Source: Candidatus Aerophobota bacterium (GTDB lineage Bacteria; Aerophobota; Aerophobia; Aerophobales; B3-G15). From it: a stretch of DNA of 62,300 nucleotides. Under the pieces are notes generated by a model. It saw only the letters and a program-made list of their open reading frames with translations. It was not told the DNA's origin and did not search any database. The translations under genes and the position numbers were made by a program. This document shows positions 34,136 through 42,126 of this stretch, in pieces; the stretch's first letter is position 1, and the number at the start of each line of letters is the position of its first letter. The DNA lies in NCBI GenBank assembly GCA_030615365.1, contig JAUWZM010000004.1, positions 1 through 62,300 on the forward strand, in the 5' to 3' direction.

Positions 34136-35248
34136 TTATTTATAAGGATCGGCTGCATCGCGCAGGCCATCCCCTAAGAAATTAAAGGCTAAAACAGTAA
34201 GAATGACAAATAATCCTGGAATTAATAGCCAGGGATAAAGCACAATTACCTGCACATTCTGAGCAGCCTGGAGCAGTGTACCCCAACTAACTGCCGGAGG
34301 TTGAATCCCCAGGCCAAGGAAGCTTAAGGCAGTCTCTGCTAATATCATTGTCGGTACAGCCAAAGTTAAGCTCACTATAAGGTAACTAAAGAATGAAGGG
34401 AGAAGGTGTCTTGTAATTATTTGACCATCAGTTAATCCGGCAATCTTAGCAGCAAGAGCAAAATCCTCCTCTCTTAACTCCAATATTTTTCCCCTTACTA
34501 CCCGAGCTAGATAGGACCAACCCACGAGAGAGAGGATAATAGTGATACCAAAATAAATCTTAATCGACGACCAATGTCGTGGCAGGGCTGCGGACAAAGC
34601 CATCCAAAGAGGAATTGTTGGTACAGCAATTAGGAATTCTATAACCCTCTGGATGATCGTATCAGCAGTTCCTCCAAAGTACCCGGAGATTCCTCCCAAT
34701 AAGCATCCCAAAACAAAGCTAAGAGCTACTCCTACTAAGCCTATGGATAGGGAAATACGGGCAGCATAAATATTTCGAGAGAACAAATCCCTGCCTAATT
34801 TATCAGTTCCAAATAAGAATATGGTTCCTTTCTTTACTCCGAAAAGGTGAATATCTGCCTCGAACAGATTCCAGAGATTATACTTATCTCCATGGACAAA
34901 AAAGTAAATGAAATATTTCTCAGTTTTATCTTCAGTATAGACTCTCTGAAACGTTTCTAAATCAATCTCTTTCTTTAGACCGTAGACAAAGGGGCGAAGA
35001 TGGAAATCTCCCTCTTCATCAAAAAAGTGTATTCTCTGGGGTGGACAGTAAATTCTCTGTGTGTATCGTTTTAGCGAGGTATAGGGAGAAAAAAACTCAC
35101 AGAACATAGCTATGCTAAAAAGAACAACTAATATACTTCCCCCAAAAATGGCCAGCTTATGCTTTTTGAATTTTCGCCACATAAGCTGCCACTGGGTAGC
35201 CATATAAAATTTTTCCTCAGCACTAACTTCCCTTTTGTTTTTCCTCAT
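34136..35248 (-). CDS. Dpp/Opp-type ABC transporter permease (DppC-like)
   Basis: 370 residues. After the first transmembrane helix (AIFGGSILVVLFSIAMFCEFF) comes an unusually long periplasmic insert of about 100 residues (YTSLKRYTQRIYCPPQRIHF to about 145). The BPD_transp_1 core follows, beginning FGTDKLGRDLFSRNIYAARISLSIG, with the EAA loop EEDFALAAKIAGLTDGQIITRHLLP and SFLGLGIQPPAVSWGTLL. It pairs with the adjacent DppB-like permease. The insert resembles that seen in transporters of this class for oligosaccharides in thermophilic anaerobes (from memory), so peptide need not be the substrate. Confidence 0.9.
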   Translation of the reverse strand: MRKNKREVSAEEKFYMATQWQLMWRKFKKHKLAIFGGSILVVLFSIAMFCEFFSPYTSLKRYTQRIYCPPQRIHFFDEEGDFHLRPFVYGLKKEIDLETFQRVYTEDKTEKYFIYFFVHGDKYNLWNLFEADIHLFGVKKGTIFLFGTDKLGRDLFSRNIYAARISLSIGLVGVALSFVLGCLLGGISGYFGGTADTIIQRVIEFLIAVPTIPLWMALSAALPRHWSSIKIYFGITIILSLVGWSYLARVVRGKILELREEDFALAAKIAGLTDGQIITRHLLPSFFSYLIVSLTLAVPTMILAETALSFLGLGIQPPAVSWGTLLQAAQNVQVIVLYPWLLIPGLFVILTVLAFNFLGDGLRDAADPYK

Positions 35249-35262
35249 TGTTTAAACTCCTC

Positions 35263-36255
35263 TTACCTCTCGTAGCGAATACGTGGATCTACCAACAACA
35301 ATAGAATATCGGAAACAAGAGCTCCAATCACAGTTAAAAAGGTCAACAACATAACTGTGCTCCCAGCTAAATACATATCCTGACTTTTCAGTGCTTTAAA
35401 AAGCAGAGGACCTGTAGTAGGCAAGCTAAGAACTATAGCTGTAATAGTTTCTCCAGAAATAATCGCAGGAAAAAGCCAGGCAATGCTGCTGATTAATGGG
35501 TTAAGAGCCATTCTTACCGGATATTTAAATAAGAGAGCTCTTTCTTCAACTCCCTTGGCCCGGGCAGTAATTACGTATTGTTTTTGAAGCTCATCCAAAA
35601 GGCATCCTCGCATAACCCGGATAAGCCCAGCGGTACCGGCTGTCCCAATAACCACTATGGGAATGATAAGGTGCTTTAACAGATCTATAAATTTTCTCAC
35701 ACTCCAGATTGCTTCCTGATACTGGGGAGAAAAGAGACCACCCACACTAAGACCAAAGTACTTTAGAAAGAGAAACATCAAAACCAGGGCAAGGAGAAAA
35801 TTGGGGATGGCAAGCCCGGCAAAGCCAACGATAGTGAAGGTATAATCCCCAATAGAGTATTGATGGGTAGCAGAGTAGATTCCTATGGGTATTGCTACCG
35901 CAAAAGTAAAGGTAAGAGTAAGAATAGAGATTATGAAGGTTAAAGGGAGTCGTTCAGCCAATAACTCACTTACCGGTCTGTTCCACTGAAAGGATAAGCC
36001 CATATTCCCGTGCAGCATCCCCCACATCCATTTGAAATATTGCATATATATAGGTAAGTTAAGACCATACTGTTTCTCTAAAGCAGCAATTTCTGCCTCG
36101 CCGACTTCTGAGCCGGACTGCCTCAGCTGCATTACGTAAGTGCTCAAATAATCACCAGGAGGAAGCTGAATAATGACAAAGGCGATAATTGTCATTACCA
36201 ACAAAATAACACCCATGTAAACTATCCGTCGGATAATGTAAGATATCATTTTCAC
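35263..36255 (-). CDS. Dpp/Opp-type ABC transporter permease (DppB-like)
   Basis: 330 residues with about six transmembrane helices. The N-terminal IIRRIVYMGVILLVMTIIAFVIIQLPPGD, the LNLPIYMQYFKWMWGMLHGNMGLSF segment and the EAA loop LDELQKQYVITARAKGVEERALLFKYPVR are all typical of DppB/OppB. It forms the inner-membrane channel with the DppC-like protein 14 bases downstream. No ATP-binding subunit is encoded anywhere in the cluster, so the ATPases must come from elsewhere in the genome. Confidence 0.92.
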   Translation of the reverse strand: MKMISYIIRRIVYMGVILLVMTIIAFVIIQLPPGDYLSTYVMQLRQSGSEVGEAEIAALEKQYGLNLPIYMQYFKWMWGMLHGNMGLSFQWNRPVSELLAERLPLTFIISILTLTFTFAVAIPIGIYSATHQYSIGDYTFTIVGFAGLAIPNFLLALVLMFLFLKYFGLSVGGLFSPQYQEAIWSVRKFIDLLKHLIIPIVVIGTAGTAGLIRVMRGCLLDELQKQYVITARAKGVEERALLFKYPVRMALNPLISSIAWLFPAIISGETITAIVLSLPTTGPLLFKALKSQDMYLAGSTVMLLTFLTVIGALVSDILLLLVDPRIRYER

Positions 36256-36284
36256 TTCCCATTAGTTATCTATTGATAGCATCA

Positions 36285-36320
36285 AAGAGTCCCCATCTGT
36301 TTTTCCAGATGGGGACTCTT
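36285..36320. terminator. Strong hairpin between binding-protein and permease genes
   Basis: AAGAGTCCCCATCTG and CAGATGGGGACTCTT form a perfect 15-bp stem with a 6-base loop, 13 bases after the binding-protein stop and 30 bases before the dppB-like start. Neither side has a long T tract. Such hairpins commonly stabilise the upstream mRNA or cause partial termination, giving an excess of binding protein over permeases. Confidence 0.65.
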
Positions 36321-36333
36321 GTTTCCATAACCC

Positions 36334-38301
36334 TTACTTTTCAAAAAACCACTGTTGAGGACAATATATCTGCCAGAAGCGCTGCCCTGCCCATCCATAT
36401 ACGTCACCTTTTTGAAAGGCTGTGTTTCGGAGGTTCTGTGGCACTATCACAGGTGAAGGACCACCAGCAAAATCACCTATTGTCCAGAGATTTTCCATAT
36501 TAATAGTGAATATCTCCTTTCCTAATCTGAGATACTCCTCGGAGTCTGGCTGAGTAGTTATCCACTCCTGGATCAGCTCATGAAGCTTTTTTACTACCTC
36601 TGGTGGTTCCTCACCAGACTCTCCATTGGTATCAAACCACATTTTCCAGGGAGAACCCCACCAATTACCCCAGCCAGGGTACAAAAGGTCAGCGTTGGCT
36701 TGCACGCTTCTTCCGTAGGGTTCGGAAGCCCACAGAGCAAAGTCAAGGTTATTTGCGAGGGTAGAATCAGCGTAATAGCTATAATCCACTTGTTTTACAT
36801 TGGTCTTCACTCCAACCTTCTCCCAGTATTCCTTTATCAATTCTACTCTCGTTATCCAGCCTAATCCTACATCAGTAAATGTTATTTCTACAGTTAAGGG
36901 CTTACCGTCAGGGCGTAGGCGGTATTTGTGATTTTTGTCCCATTCCAGGCCCATCTCATCTAAAAGACTGTTTGCCCTTTCCGTATCATATTCGATGTAG
37001 TATTTCCCCATCCATTCTTCAACAAAGATACCACCAGGAGCCACTGGTGCCTGCCAGGGAAAAGTCAGTCCTTGAAAGAGAACCTCGTTCATCTCCTCAC
37101 GATTTATAGCTAAGGAAAGAGCCTGCCTGAACCTAATATCATTGAAAATATCTCTTAAGACTGGCTCATTGTGGCACATGTTGAAAACTAACTTCATCTG
37201 ACTTCTCGCTCCTCCATCCAGCAGCACTGTCCTGTAGCCACCCTGTTCTTCTCCTTTCTTATAAAGAGGATATTTCTCGAACCCCAAAAATATGCCTGCA
37301 AAATTCAGTTCACCGCTCATCAGTTTCAAATCTTGTATTTCACCGCTCGCAACATTTATTGTACGGAACTTATCAATATAGGGAAGTTGGTTCCCAGCAG
37401 TATCCACCTTCCAGTAGTAAGGGTTTCGTACAAAATACTTGTCTCCTTCAAGGGTTATCTTCTCCAACACCCAAGCAAAAATGCCAGGTCGGTTAGGATC
37501 TGCGATATCGCGATAGTGACGAGAGTGGAACTGAAAGCACTGCCACCAATACTCATACCCTTCCTCTTTTGCTATCTCGTTCGCCTTTGGATTGTACTTA
37601 ATATGATATTTTTTCAGGTAGTGTTTAGGAAACACATGCGGTGTATCCGAATCCAGGCAACCAAGCATTTGAACTACCGCCGGGTAAGGTTGAGCAAACT
37701 TAAATCGAACCGTATAATCATCTATCTTTTCCACCTTCATCACCTCACCACCAGGGGACCATCTTGGGGGTATAACCGGGGTAAGTTCCTTATTTAAGAT
37801 GATATCCTCATACCAGAACATTATATCATCAGCACTAAAAGGTGCCCCATCTGACCACTTCATGCCCTTTCTCAGGTACACGGTTAGGGTCTTCATGTCC
37901 TCTGAGAGTTTCCAGTCTTTGGCCACGTTAGGAACTACGGTTCTAAAATCATCATAACTTATACGAAAAAAAGGATCGGCTCGTGCATAGTCGTTATCAT
38001 GAGCTTGATGAATACCAAAAGCAGGTCCCCTTAATACCCCTCCATACTGCCCGATCTCCTCGGCAGGCTCTATCACACAAGGCTCTTCTGGCAGCCTTTC
38101 TTCCACTGGAGGAAGCTCCCCGGCAGCCACTTTTAATTTAAGCATAGGAGCTTCATTGAACTTTTCTATTTTGTTTCCGGTAATTCTTTCATACTCCTCC
38201 AGCGTGCTGTACACCCCACCTTCCTGGGCAAATACTAAGCCTAACCCTAGAAAGCAAATTATCCCACTTAGCAGTATTGGTACTACTACTCTTCGTAGCA
38301 T
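36334..38301 (-). CDS. ABC transporter substrate-binding protein (SBP family 5)
   Basis: 655 residues. The signal peptide ends in GLGLVFAQ. The mature protein shows the SBP_bac_5 layout: DWKLSEDMKTLTVYLRKGMKWSDGAPFSADDIMFWYEDI, YTVRFKFAQPYPAVVQML, NDIRFRQALSLAINREEMNEVLFQG and YDTERANSLLDEMG. It captures a solute in the periplasm for the downstream DppB/DppC-like permeases. The length and the companion genes favour an oligosaccharide, nucleoside-like or other non-peptide ligand, but this is inference. The start follows an AGGAGG-type site. Confidence 0.9.
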   Translation of the reverse strand: MLRRVVVPILLSGIICFLGLGLVFAQEGGVYSTLEEYERITGNKIEKFNEAPMLKLKVAAGELPPVEERLPEEPCVIEPAEEIGQYGGVLRGPAFGIHQAHDNDYARADPFFRISYDDFRTVVPNVAKDWKLSEDMKTLTVYLRKGMKWSDGAPFSADDIMFWYEDIILNKELTPVIPPRWSPGGEVMKVEKIDDYTVRFKFAQPYPAVVQMLGCLDSDTPHVFPKHYLKKYHIKYNPKANEIAKEEGYEYWWQCFQFHSRHYRDIADPNRPGIFAWVLEKITLEGDKYFVRNPYYWKVDTAGNQLPYIDKFRTINVASGEIQDLKLMSGELNFAGIFLGFEKYPLYKKGEEQGGYRTVLLDGGARSQMKLVFNMCHNEPVLRDIFNDIRFRQALSLAINREEMNEVLFQGLTFPWQAPVAPGGIFVEEWMGKYYIEYDTERANSLLDEMGLEWDKNHKYRLRPDGKPLTVEITFTDVGLGWITRVELIKEYWEKVGVKTNVKQVDYSYYADSTLANNLDFALWASEPYGRSVQANADLLYPGWGNWWGSPWKMWFDTNGESGEEPPEVVKKLHELIQEWITTQPDSEEYLRLGKEIFTINMENLWTIGDFAGGPSPVIVPQNLRNTAFQKGDVYGWAGQRFWQIYCPQQWFFEK

Positions 38302-38685
38302 TTTTTGTTCCCTCCTGTTATTTTTGGAAAGTCCTCAAAAGAGAAACTAATTTTCCCATATTTCTCTTATTGAAGAACTTTCATTGATGCAACTAATGAC
38401 CTACCTGCCTCTCACCTCTTTTCCGGCCTTATTTTTAGCTTTTCCTTTAAAGAGCTCTAAATTTTATCCTCTCTTTAAGGTGGACCCATTTTCATAGACA
38501 AAAAATTGCTATGTTTAAGTTACAATTTGGGCCTGTTTACCTTGACATGGTTCTATCTTCTGATAGCTCCCATTGGGGATTTCAAAATATTTCCGATTTT
38601 TGTTGTGTCTTAGGGCACGTTCGAAGGGTCTCCTATAGAGAATGTATTCTCGCATATATCCCAAACCTTACATGTCAAAAAAGAA
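38302..38685. other. Regulatory intergenic region upstream of the binding-protein gene
   Basis: 384 bases with no gene. It carries one of two near-identical leader segments (38426-38468). No clear sigma-70 promoter or LacI-type CG-centred operator was found here. Confidence 0.5.
38426..38468 (-). repeat. Duplicated leader segment, copy A
   Basis: On the minus strand, TAAAATTTAGAGCTCTTTAA followed by AGGAAAAGCTAAAAATAAGG C. It matches 39922-39969 over about 42 bases with essentially one indel. It lies about 125 bases upstream of the binding-protein start. Confidence 0.75.
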
Positions 38686-39756
38686 TTAGATAACTACTCC
38701 AGCCTGTTCGGCGAAAGATTCAATCACTGCTAGTACATTCTCTATAGGAGTTCCGGGTTGTATTCCTTTTGCACATGAGAGAATATATCCTCCTCCCTTT
38801 CCCATTTCTTTGCAGAGTTTCATAATCTCTGATTTTATTTCAGATGGGGTGCCAAAAGGAATTGTACTCTGAGAACCAAGACCACCCCAGAAGGTAACGT
38901 CTTTCCCATACAACCTTTTTAACCTATAGGGATTATTATTTCTTGGTTCAGGCTGTACGCTCTCGTATACATTAAGTCCAATCTCAATAAGATCAGGCAA
39001 TATTTCTGCCTCGCTTCCACACATATGGTTAAGCACATACTTGCCTGCATCACGAACCCTTGCATACAATTTACTAACATAGGGTTTAAAATACTTTCGC
39101 CACCGTCCAGCCCCCATCATAATACCATCCTGGTATCCCCAGTCATCTGCAAACATAAATCCATCTATAGGTAACCTTAGGACCTTGTCAAGAATTATTA
39201 TTGTTTGCTCAAAAATTCTGTGAATAAGTTCCTGAAAGAAATCTGGATGAACAATCATATCCATAAGAGCATTCTCAAAACCTCTAAATGTCCACGCTCG
39301 TTCCCATAAGCCAAAAGGGTTCAAAACGACCCAAAAATGGTCTTTTTTTTCATTTATTAATTTCAGACTAGACTCATACCACCCTTTATACAAAAAATTA
39401 TTAATATCCGGGAAAGTGTAGCCGTTAAAGGAGGGCTTATCTAATGCTGGCTTGTTCAGATGCATAGGTCGTTTATCTATGCGCCACGTGGCACCATACG
39501 CGTCAGTGGCAATGATTTCTCCTGATCCATGACGTATTACCCGTTCGAGATCTATTCCAACACCAATTATTGGTAACACCTTAATATGATTATCTAACTT
39601 TGCTCTCCAAGAATCGTTTCCATAGTAGGCATTTACACGCTTCAGCGGACCATTTTCAATACTTTTATCTCCATCCTCCTCAAAATCCAAAGTATATGGG
39701 ATGAAGTCAGTTTCTTTATGTTGAATCTGTGCTATTACTCTTTCTTTGGGAGTCAT
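38686..39756 (-). CDS. Uroporphyrinogen-decarboxylase-family protein (UroD-like 2)
   Basis: 356 residues, with the N-terminal TPKERVIAQIQHKETDFIPY that introduces the non-HemE UroD family. The barrel has FWVVLNPFGLWERAWTFRGFENALMDMIVHPDFFQEL, GFMFADDWGYQDGIMMGAGRWRKYFKPYVSKLY, VLNHMCGSEAEILPDLIEIGLNVYESVQPEP and VTFWGGLGSQSTIPFGTPSEI. His and Cys in NHMCGS could bind zinc, as in the related methyltransferases, but this is unproven. It is only distantly similar to the family member at 32881 and is the first gene after lacI. Confidence 0.8.
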   Translation of the reverse strand: MTPKERVIAQIQHKETDFIPYTLDFEEDGDKSIENGPLKRVNAYYGNDSWRAKLDNHIKVLPIIGVGIDLERVIRHGSGEIIATDAYGATWRIDKRPMHLNKPALDKPSFNGYTFPDINNFLYKGWYESSLKLINEKKDHFWVVLNPFGLWERAWTFRGFENALMDMIVHPDFFQELIHRIFEQTIIILDKVLRLPIDGFMFADDWGYQDGIMMGAGRWRKYFKPYVSKLYARVRDAGKYVLNHMCGSEAEILPDLIEIGLNVYESVQPEPRNNNPYRLKRLYGKDVTFWGGLGSQSTIPFGTPSEIKSEIMKLCKEMGKGGGYILSCAKGIQPGTPIENVLAVIESFAEQAGVVI

Positions 39757-39921
39757 TTTTTTTCCTCCCCTTCTTATTCTTCATCGGTATCCGGATATCG
39801 ACATGGTTCAATTTTTTATGGAAAAGTTCCTAAAGGGGAAATTAACTTTTCAGTATTTTTTCCTTCGAAAAGCTCTCCTTTGTCCCCGCTAACGGACTGT
39901 TTACCCTTTCACCTTCCTCCT

Positions 39922-39969
39922 GCCTTATTTTTAGCTTCTTCCTTTAAAGAGCTCTAAATTTTATTATCC
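39922..39969 (-). repeat. Duplicated leader segment, copy B
   Basis: Partner of 38426-38468. It overlaps the last codon and stop of the lacI gene and lies about 165 bases upstream of UroD-like 2. Confidence 0.75.
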
Positions 39970-40971
39970 TTTCCTCTTGCATGATTCTCTGATGATCAGT
40001 CTTGTTTCCAGAACAACTTTTCTGGGTTTGGTTATCCTTTTTTTAATTACATCAATTAACAGTCTCATAGCATTTTCTCCCATTTGATAGGTCGGCTGAG
40101 CTACAGTAGTCAAAGGTGGATTCACTATTGAAGCAAAAAGAATATCATCAAAACCAATCACCGAGACATCATCGGGAACCTTTAAATTCTTTTCTTCCAA
40201 GGCTTTAATAGCCCCCATAGCCATAAGGTCATTGGTAGCAAAAACCGCAGAAAAACTCTTTCCTTTTTTCAAGAGATTTTTAACCGAATCATAAGCATCT
40301 TTCCAATGGTAATTTCCTATAATTACCAGATCTTTCTTGAAGGAGATGCTTGCTTCCTCTAAAGCCTTTTTATACCCTTCAAAACGATCCTTATCGGTCT
40401 TTACATCAGGATAACCAGCTATATAAGCGATATCTTTGTGTCCCAGATGAGTAAGATATTTTGTAGCTTGATAAGCTCCGTCTTTATTATTGGTAAAAAT
40501 TAAATTTGCATCATTTCCCTCTTCTATTTCACGGTCTACTACCACTATGGGGAATTGATCCTCTATTAGTTGATTTATATACTCATTTTTACATCGTGTC
40601 CCTGTAAAGATGAGCCCATCTACCTGTTTTTTGAGTAAAATATCAATATATTCCGTCTCAGCTTTTGGGTCATCATTAGAGTTGCACAATATCAGACTAT
40701 AATTGTGTATTTTAGCTAATTCTTCGGCTCCTTTTGCCAATAGAGAAAAGAAAGGATTGGAAATATCAGGGGTGATCAGTCCCACTGTCCTGGTTTCTGC
40801 TTTAATTAGACTTTGAGCTAAAGCGTTGGGTTGATAATTTAGCTTTTCAATGGCCTCATTTACTTTTTTTCTAAGTTTATCACTGACAGGGGAGCTATTG
40901 TTAATCACCCGTGAAACAGTAGAAATGGATACACCAGCTTTCTTAGCTACGGCATAAATGGTTGGGGACAT
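39964..40971 (-). CDS. LacI-family transcriptional regulator
   Basis: 335 residues. The N-terminal helix-turn-helix [52 protein letters not shown] is diagnostic, including the hinge helix. The periplasmic-binding-protein-like domain follows with [82 protein letters not shown]. It most likely represses the cluster that follows on the same strand, with a sugar or nucleoside-derived inducer. A CG-centred palindrome in its own promoter suggests autoregulation. Confidence 0.93.
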   Translation of the reverse strand: MSPTIYAVAKKAGVSISTVSRVINNSSPVSDKLRKKVNEAIEKLNYQPNALAQSLIKAETRTVGLITPDISNPFFSLLAKGAEELAKIHNYSLILCNSNDDPKAETEYIDILLKKQVDGLIFTGTRCKNEYINQLIEDQFPIVVVDREIEEGNDANLIFTNNKDGAYQATKYLTHLGHKDIAYIAGYPDVKTDKDRFEGYKKALEEASISFKKDLVIIGNYHWKDAYDSVKNLLKKGKSFSAVFATNDLMAMGAIKALEEKNLKVPDDVSVIGFDDILFASIVNPPLTTVAQPTYQMGENAMRLLIDVIKKRITKPRKVVLETRLIIRESCKRKG

Positions 40972-41002
40972 TGTGATTTTCTTTCTTTGATATGAAAATT
41001 TC

Positions 41003-41017
41003 TGAAAGCGCTTACGA
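41003..41017. promoter_or_regulatory. LacI-family operator (autoregulatory)
   Basis: TGAAAGCGCTTACGA is a CG-centred near-palindrome of the LacI/CcpA type. It lies between the lacI promoter and its start codon, placed to block transcription. Confidence 0.65.
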
Positions 41018-41021
41018 AAAT

Positions 41022-41060
41022 CTTTCTATTTATATTGTATTCATTTTCAAATTTTGTCAA
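41022..41060 (-). promoter_or_regulatory. Promoter of the lacI gene
   Basis: On the minus strand TTGACA (41055-41060), with TACAAT 15 bases on or the sequence CAATAT at 17. The operator at 41003-41017 is just downstream. Confidence 0.55.
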
Positions 41061-41228
41061 GGGAAAGATTCTAAAAAAACATAAATTTAGACTAATACTC
41101 AATTTGAAGACTTTCAAAGGTATAGCAATTCCTCTTTCATTAAAGAAAGCTTGTAATTAATTTTGTTAGATAGCAAGCATCTAATGAGATTTACATCAAC
41201 ACAGACTTCTTTGCATTTTATCTACATT

Positions 41229-41363
41229 TCAGTGAGGGAAAGCGATTGATAGCTGCTGATACCTCATAGACACGGGGAGCGGCATACTCTCCAGAAGACT
41301 TACTGCGAATCTTGCCTCCACTTCCTCCTTGTTAATCAGCCTGCAAGTTCTCTCAATCCCCTT
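41229..41363 (-). pseudogene. Possible gene remnant, family unknown
   Basis: On the minus strand 44 codons read KGIERTCRLINKEEVEARFA, then VSLLESMPLPVSMRYQQLSI and AFPH before a stop. The composition is protein-like and the frame uninterrupted, but there is no start codon and I recognise no family. It could be the C-terminal scrap of a deleted gene or chance. Confidence 0.25.
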
Positions 41364-41391
41364 TTATTAATGTCAGGATATGAGAGATTTG

Positions 41392-41400
41392 TGATATAAT
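41392..41400 (+). promoter_or_regulatory. Extended -10 box before the solitary CRISPR repeat
   Basis: TGATATAAT is a perfect TGnTATAAT extended -10. The -35 region is weak, which extended -10 promoters tolerate. Transcription would begin near 41407, just before the repeat at 41414. Confidence 0.45.
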
Positions 41401-41413
41401 TTACAGGATTTTC

Positions 41414-41450
41414 GTAGGAATGCGAGACTCGATTGATAGGGGATTGAAAT
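41414..41450 (+). CRISPR. Solitary diverged CRISPR repeat outside the array
   Basis: This 37-base sequence begins GTAGGAATGCGAG and ends GATAGGGGATTGAAAT. It matches the array repeat at 32 of 37 positions (differences at repeat positions 10, 16, 19, 22 and 37). The region around the predicted Cas6 cut and all but the last base of the 8-nt handle are unchanged. The small CCC/GGG stem is kept by a G-U wobble. It lies 12.4 kb upstream of the array in the same orientation. No second repeat is visible nearby. Confidence 0.85.
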
Positions 41451-41486
41451 AGAACGAAACTGAACTGAAAAAACAAATAGGGAAAG

Positions 41487-41514
41487 TTGACTTACACCTG
41501 TATTTGTGTAAAAT
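41487..41514 (+). promoter_or_regulatory. Promoter of the MNT/HEPN pair
   Basis: TTGACT (41487-41492), a 16-base spacer and TAAAAT (41509-41514). Confidence 0.6.
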
Positions 41515-41533
41515 TTACTATGAATATAGTAAA
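41492..41533. promoter_or_regulatory. Two inverted repeats covering the MNT/HEPN promoter (putative operators)
   Basis: TTACAC/GTGTAA with an 8-base gap (41492-41511) spans the spacer between -35 and -10. TTTACTAT/ATAGTAAA with a 4-base gap (41514-41533) covers the start point. Both are perfect in their arms, consistent with autoregulation by the toxin-antitoxin complex. Confidence 0.55.
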
Positions 41534-41598
41534 CAAGGATTTCTCTGTATTCAAAATTAAAGGAAATAATTCATAAACTTATGTAGTGAGGAAAAAAA

Positions 41599-42126
41599 TT
41601 GGACAAGCTTTTTTTAAAAAAAGGGAATTATGATTATTTTGTCTATAAACCGCTGATCCAGAGATTCATAAAAACTATATTGACAAAATTTGGCAAAAAT
41701 ATACTGGGATGTATTTTATTTGGATCTGTAGCAAGAGGACAGGCAAGCAATATAAGTGACATTGACCTGCTTATTTTAGTTTCAACAGAGGTTAAATCCC
41801 GTAGAAATGAGTTTATAAAACTTTTAGTTAAGATAGATGATTGCGAGGAAAGAAGGAAACTCCTTAAAAAAGGTATATATTCTTATATCTCTGCTATTTT
41901 AAAAACAGAAGAGGAATTGATTGAGGACCCATTGATCCTGTTGGATATTTTAAATCATGGTATTATAATTTATGATCCTCATAAAAAACTGTTTGATTTA
42001 TTAAGAAGGTTGAGGAAAAAACTCAAGATGATTGGAGCAAAACATATAGAGTTTGAAGATGGGAGCTGGGCCTGGGATCTAAAGCCTGATTGGAAACCAG
42101 GCGAAGTGGTGGAGATTAAATTATGA
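41599..42126 (+). CDS. MNT-type nucleotidyltransferase (putative antitoxin of a MNT/HEPN pair)
   Basis: The start is TTG at 41599 with a GTGAGGA ribosome site; 175 residues. The polymerase-beta-like nucleotidyltransferase motif CILFGSVARGQASNISDIDLLILV is complete: GS followed by a D-x-D pair for metal binding. The C-terminal 80 residues are helical and charged. In HepT/MntA-type systems the MNT protein AMPylates the HEPN ribonuclease to silence it. It overlaps the HEPN gene by ATGA. It is longer than minimal MNTs (about 100-140 residues). Confidence 0.8.
   Translation: MDKLFLKKGNYDYFVYKPLIQRFIKTILTKFGKNILGCILFGSVARGQASNISDIDLLILVSTEVKSRRNEFIKLLVKIDDCEERRKLLKKGIYSYISAILKTEEELIEDPLILLDILNHGIIIYDPHKKLFDLLRRLRKKLKMIGAKHIEFEDGSWAWDLKPDWKPGEVVEIKL

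Larger units (their letters stand above)
40972..41598. other. Long intergenic region between the lacI cluster and the defence island
   Basis: 627 bases. It holds the lacI promoter/operator, a decayed protein-like frame on the minus strand (41229-41363), a solitary CRISPR-repeat copy with its own -10 box (41395-41450), and the MNT/HEPN promoter with two inverted repeats (41487-41533). Confidence 0.7.

Noticed and set aside
37333..37797. 154-codon plus-strand frame opposite the binding-protein gene
   Set aside because: Long antisense shadow of a well-supported gene; no ribosome site or family.
34136..38301. Assigning the transporter to dipeptides
   Set aside because: Family naming only; the neighbouring enzymes handle nucleosides or sugars and the ATPase genes are absent.
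38543..39820. Shared GACATGGTTC word near 38545 and 39801
   Set aside because: Only ten bases, and its order relative to the 42-base leader copies differs, so not part of the duplication.
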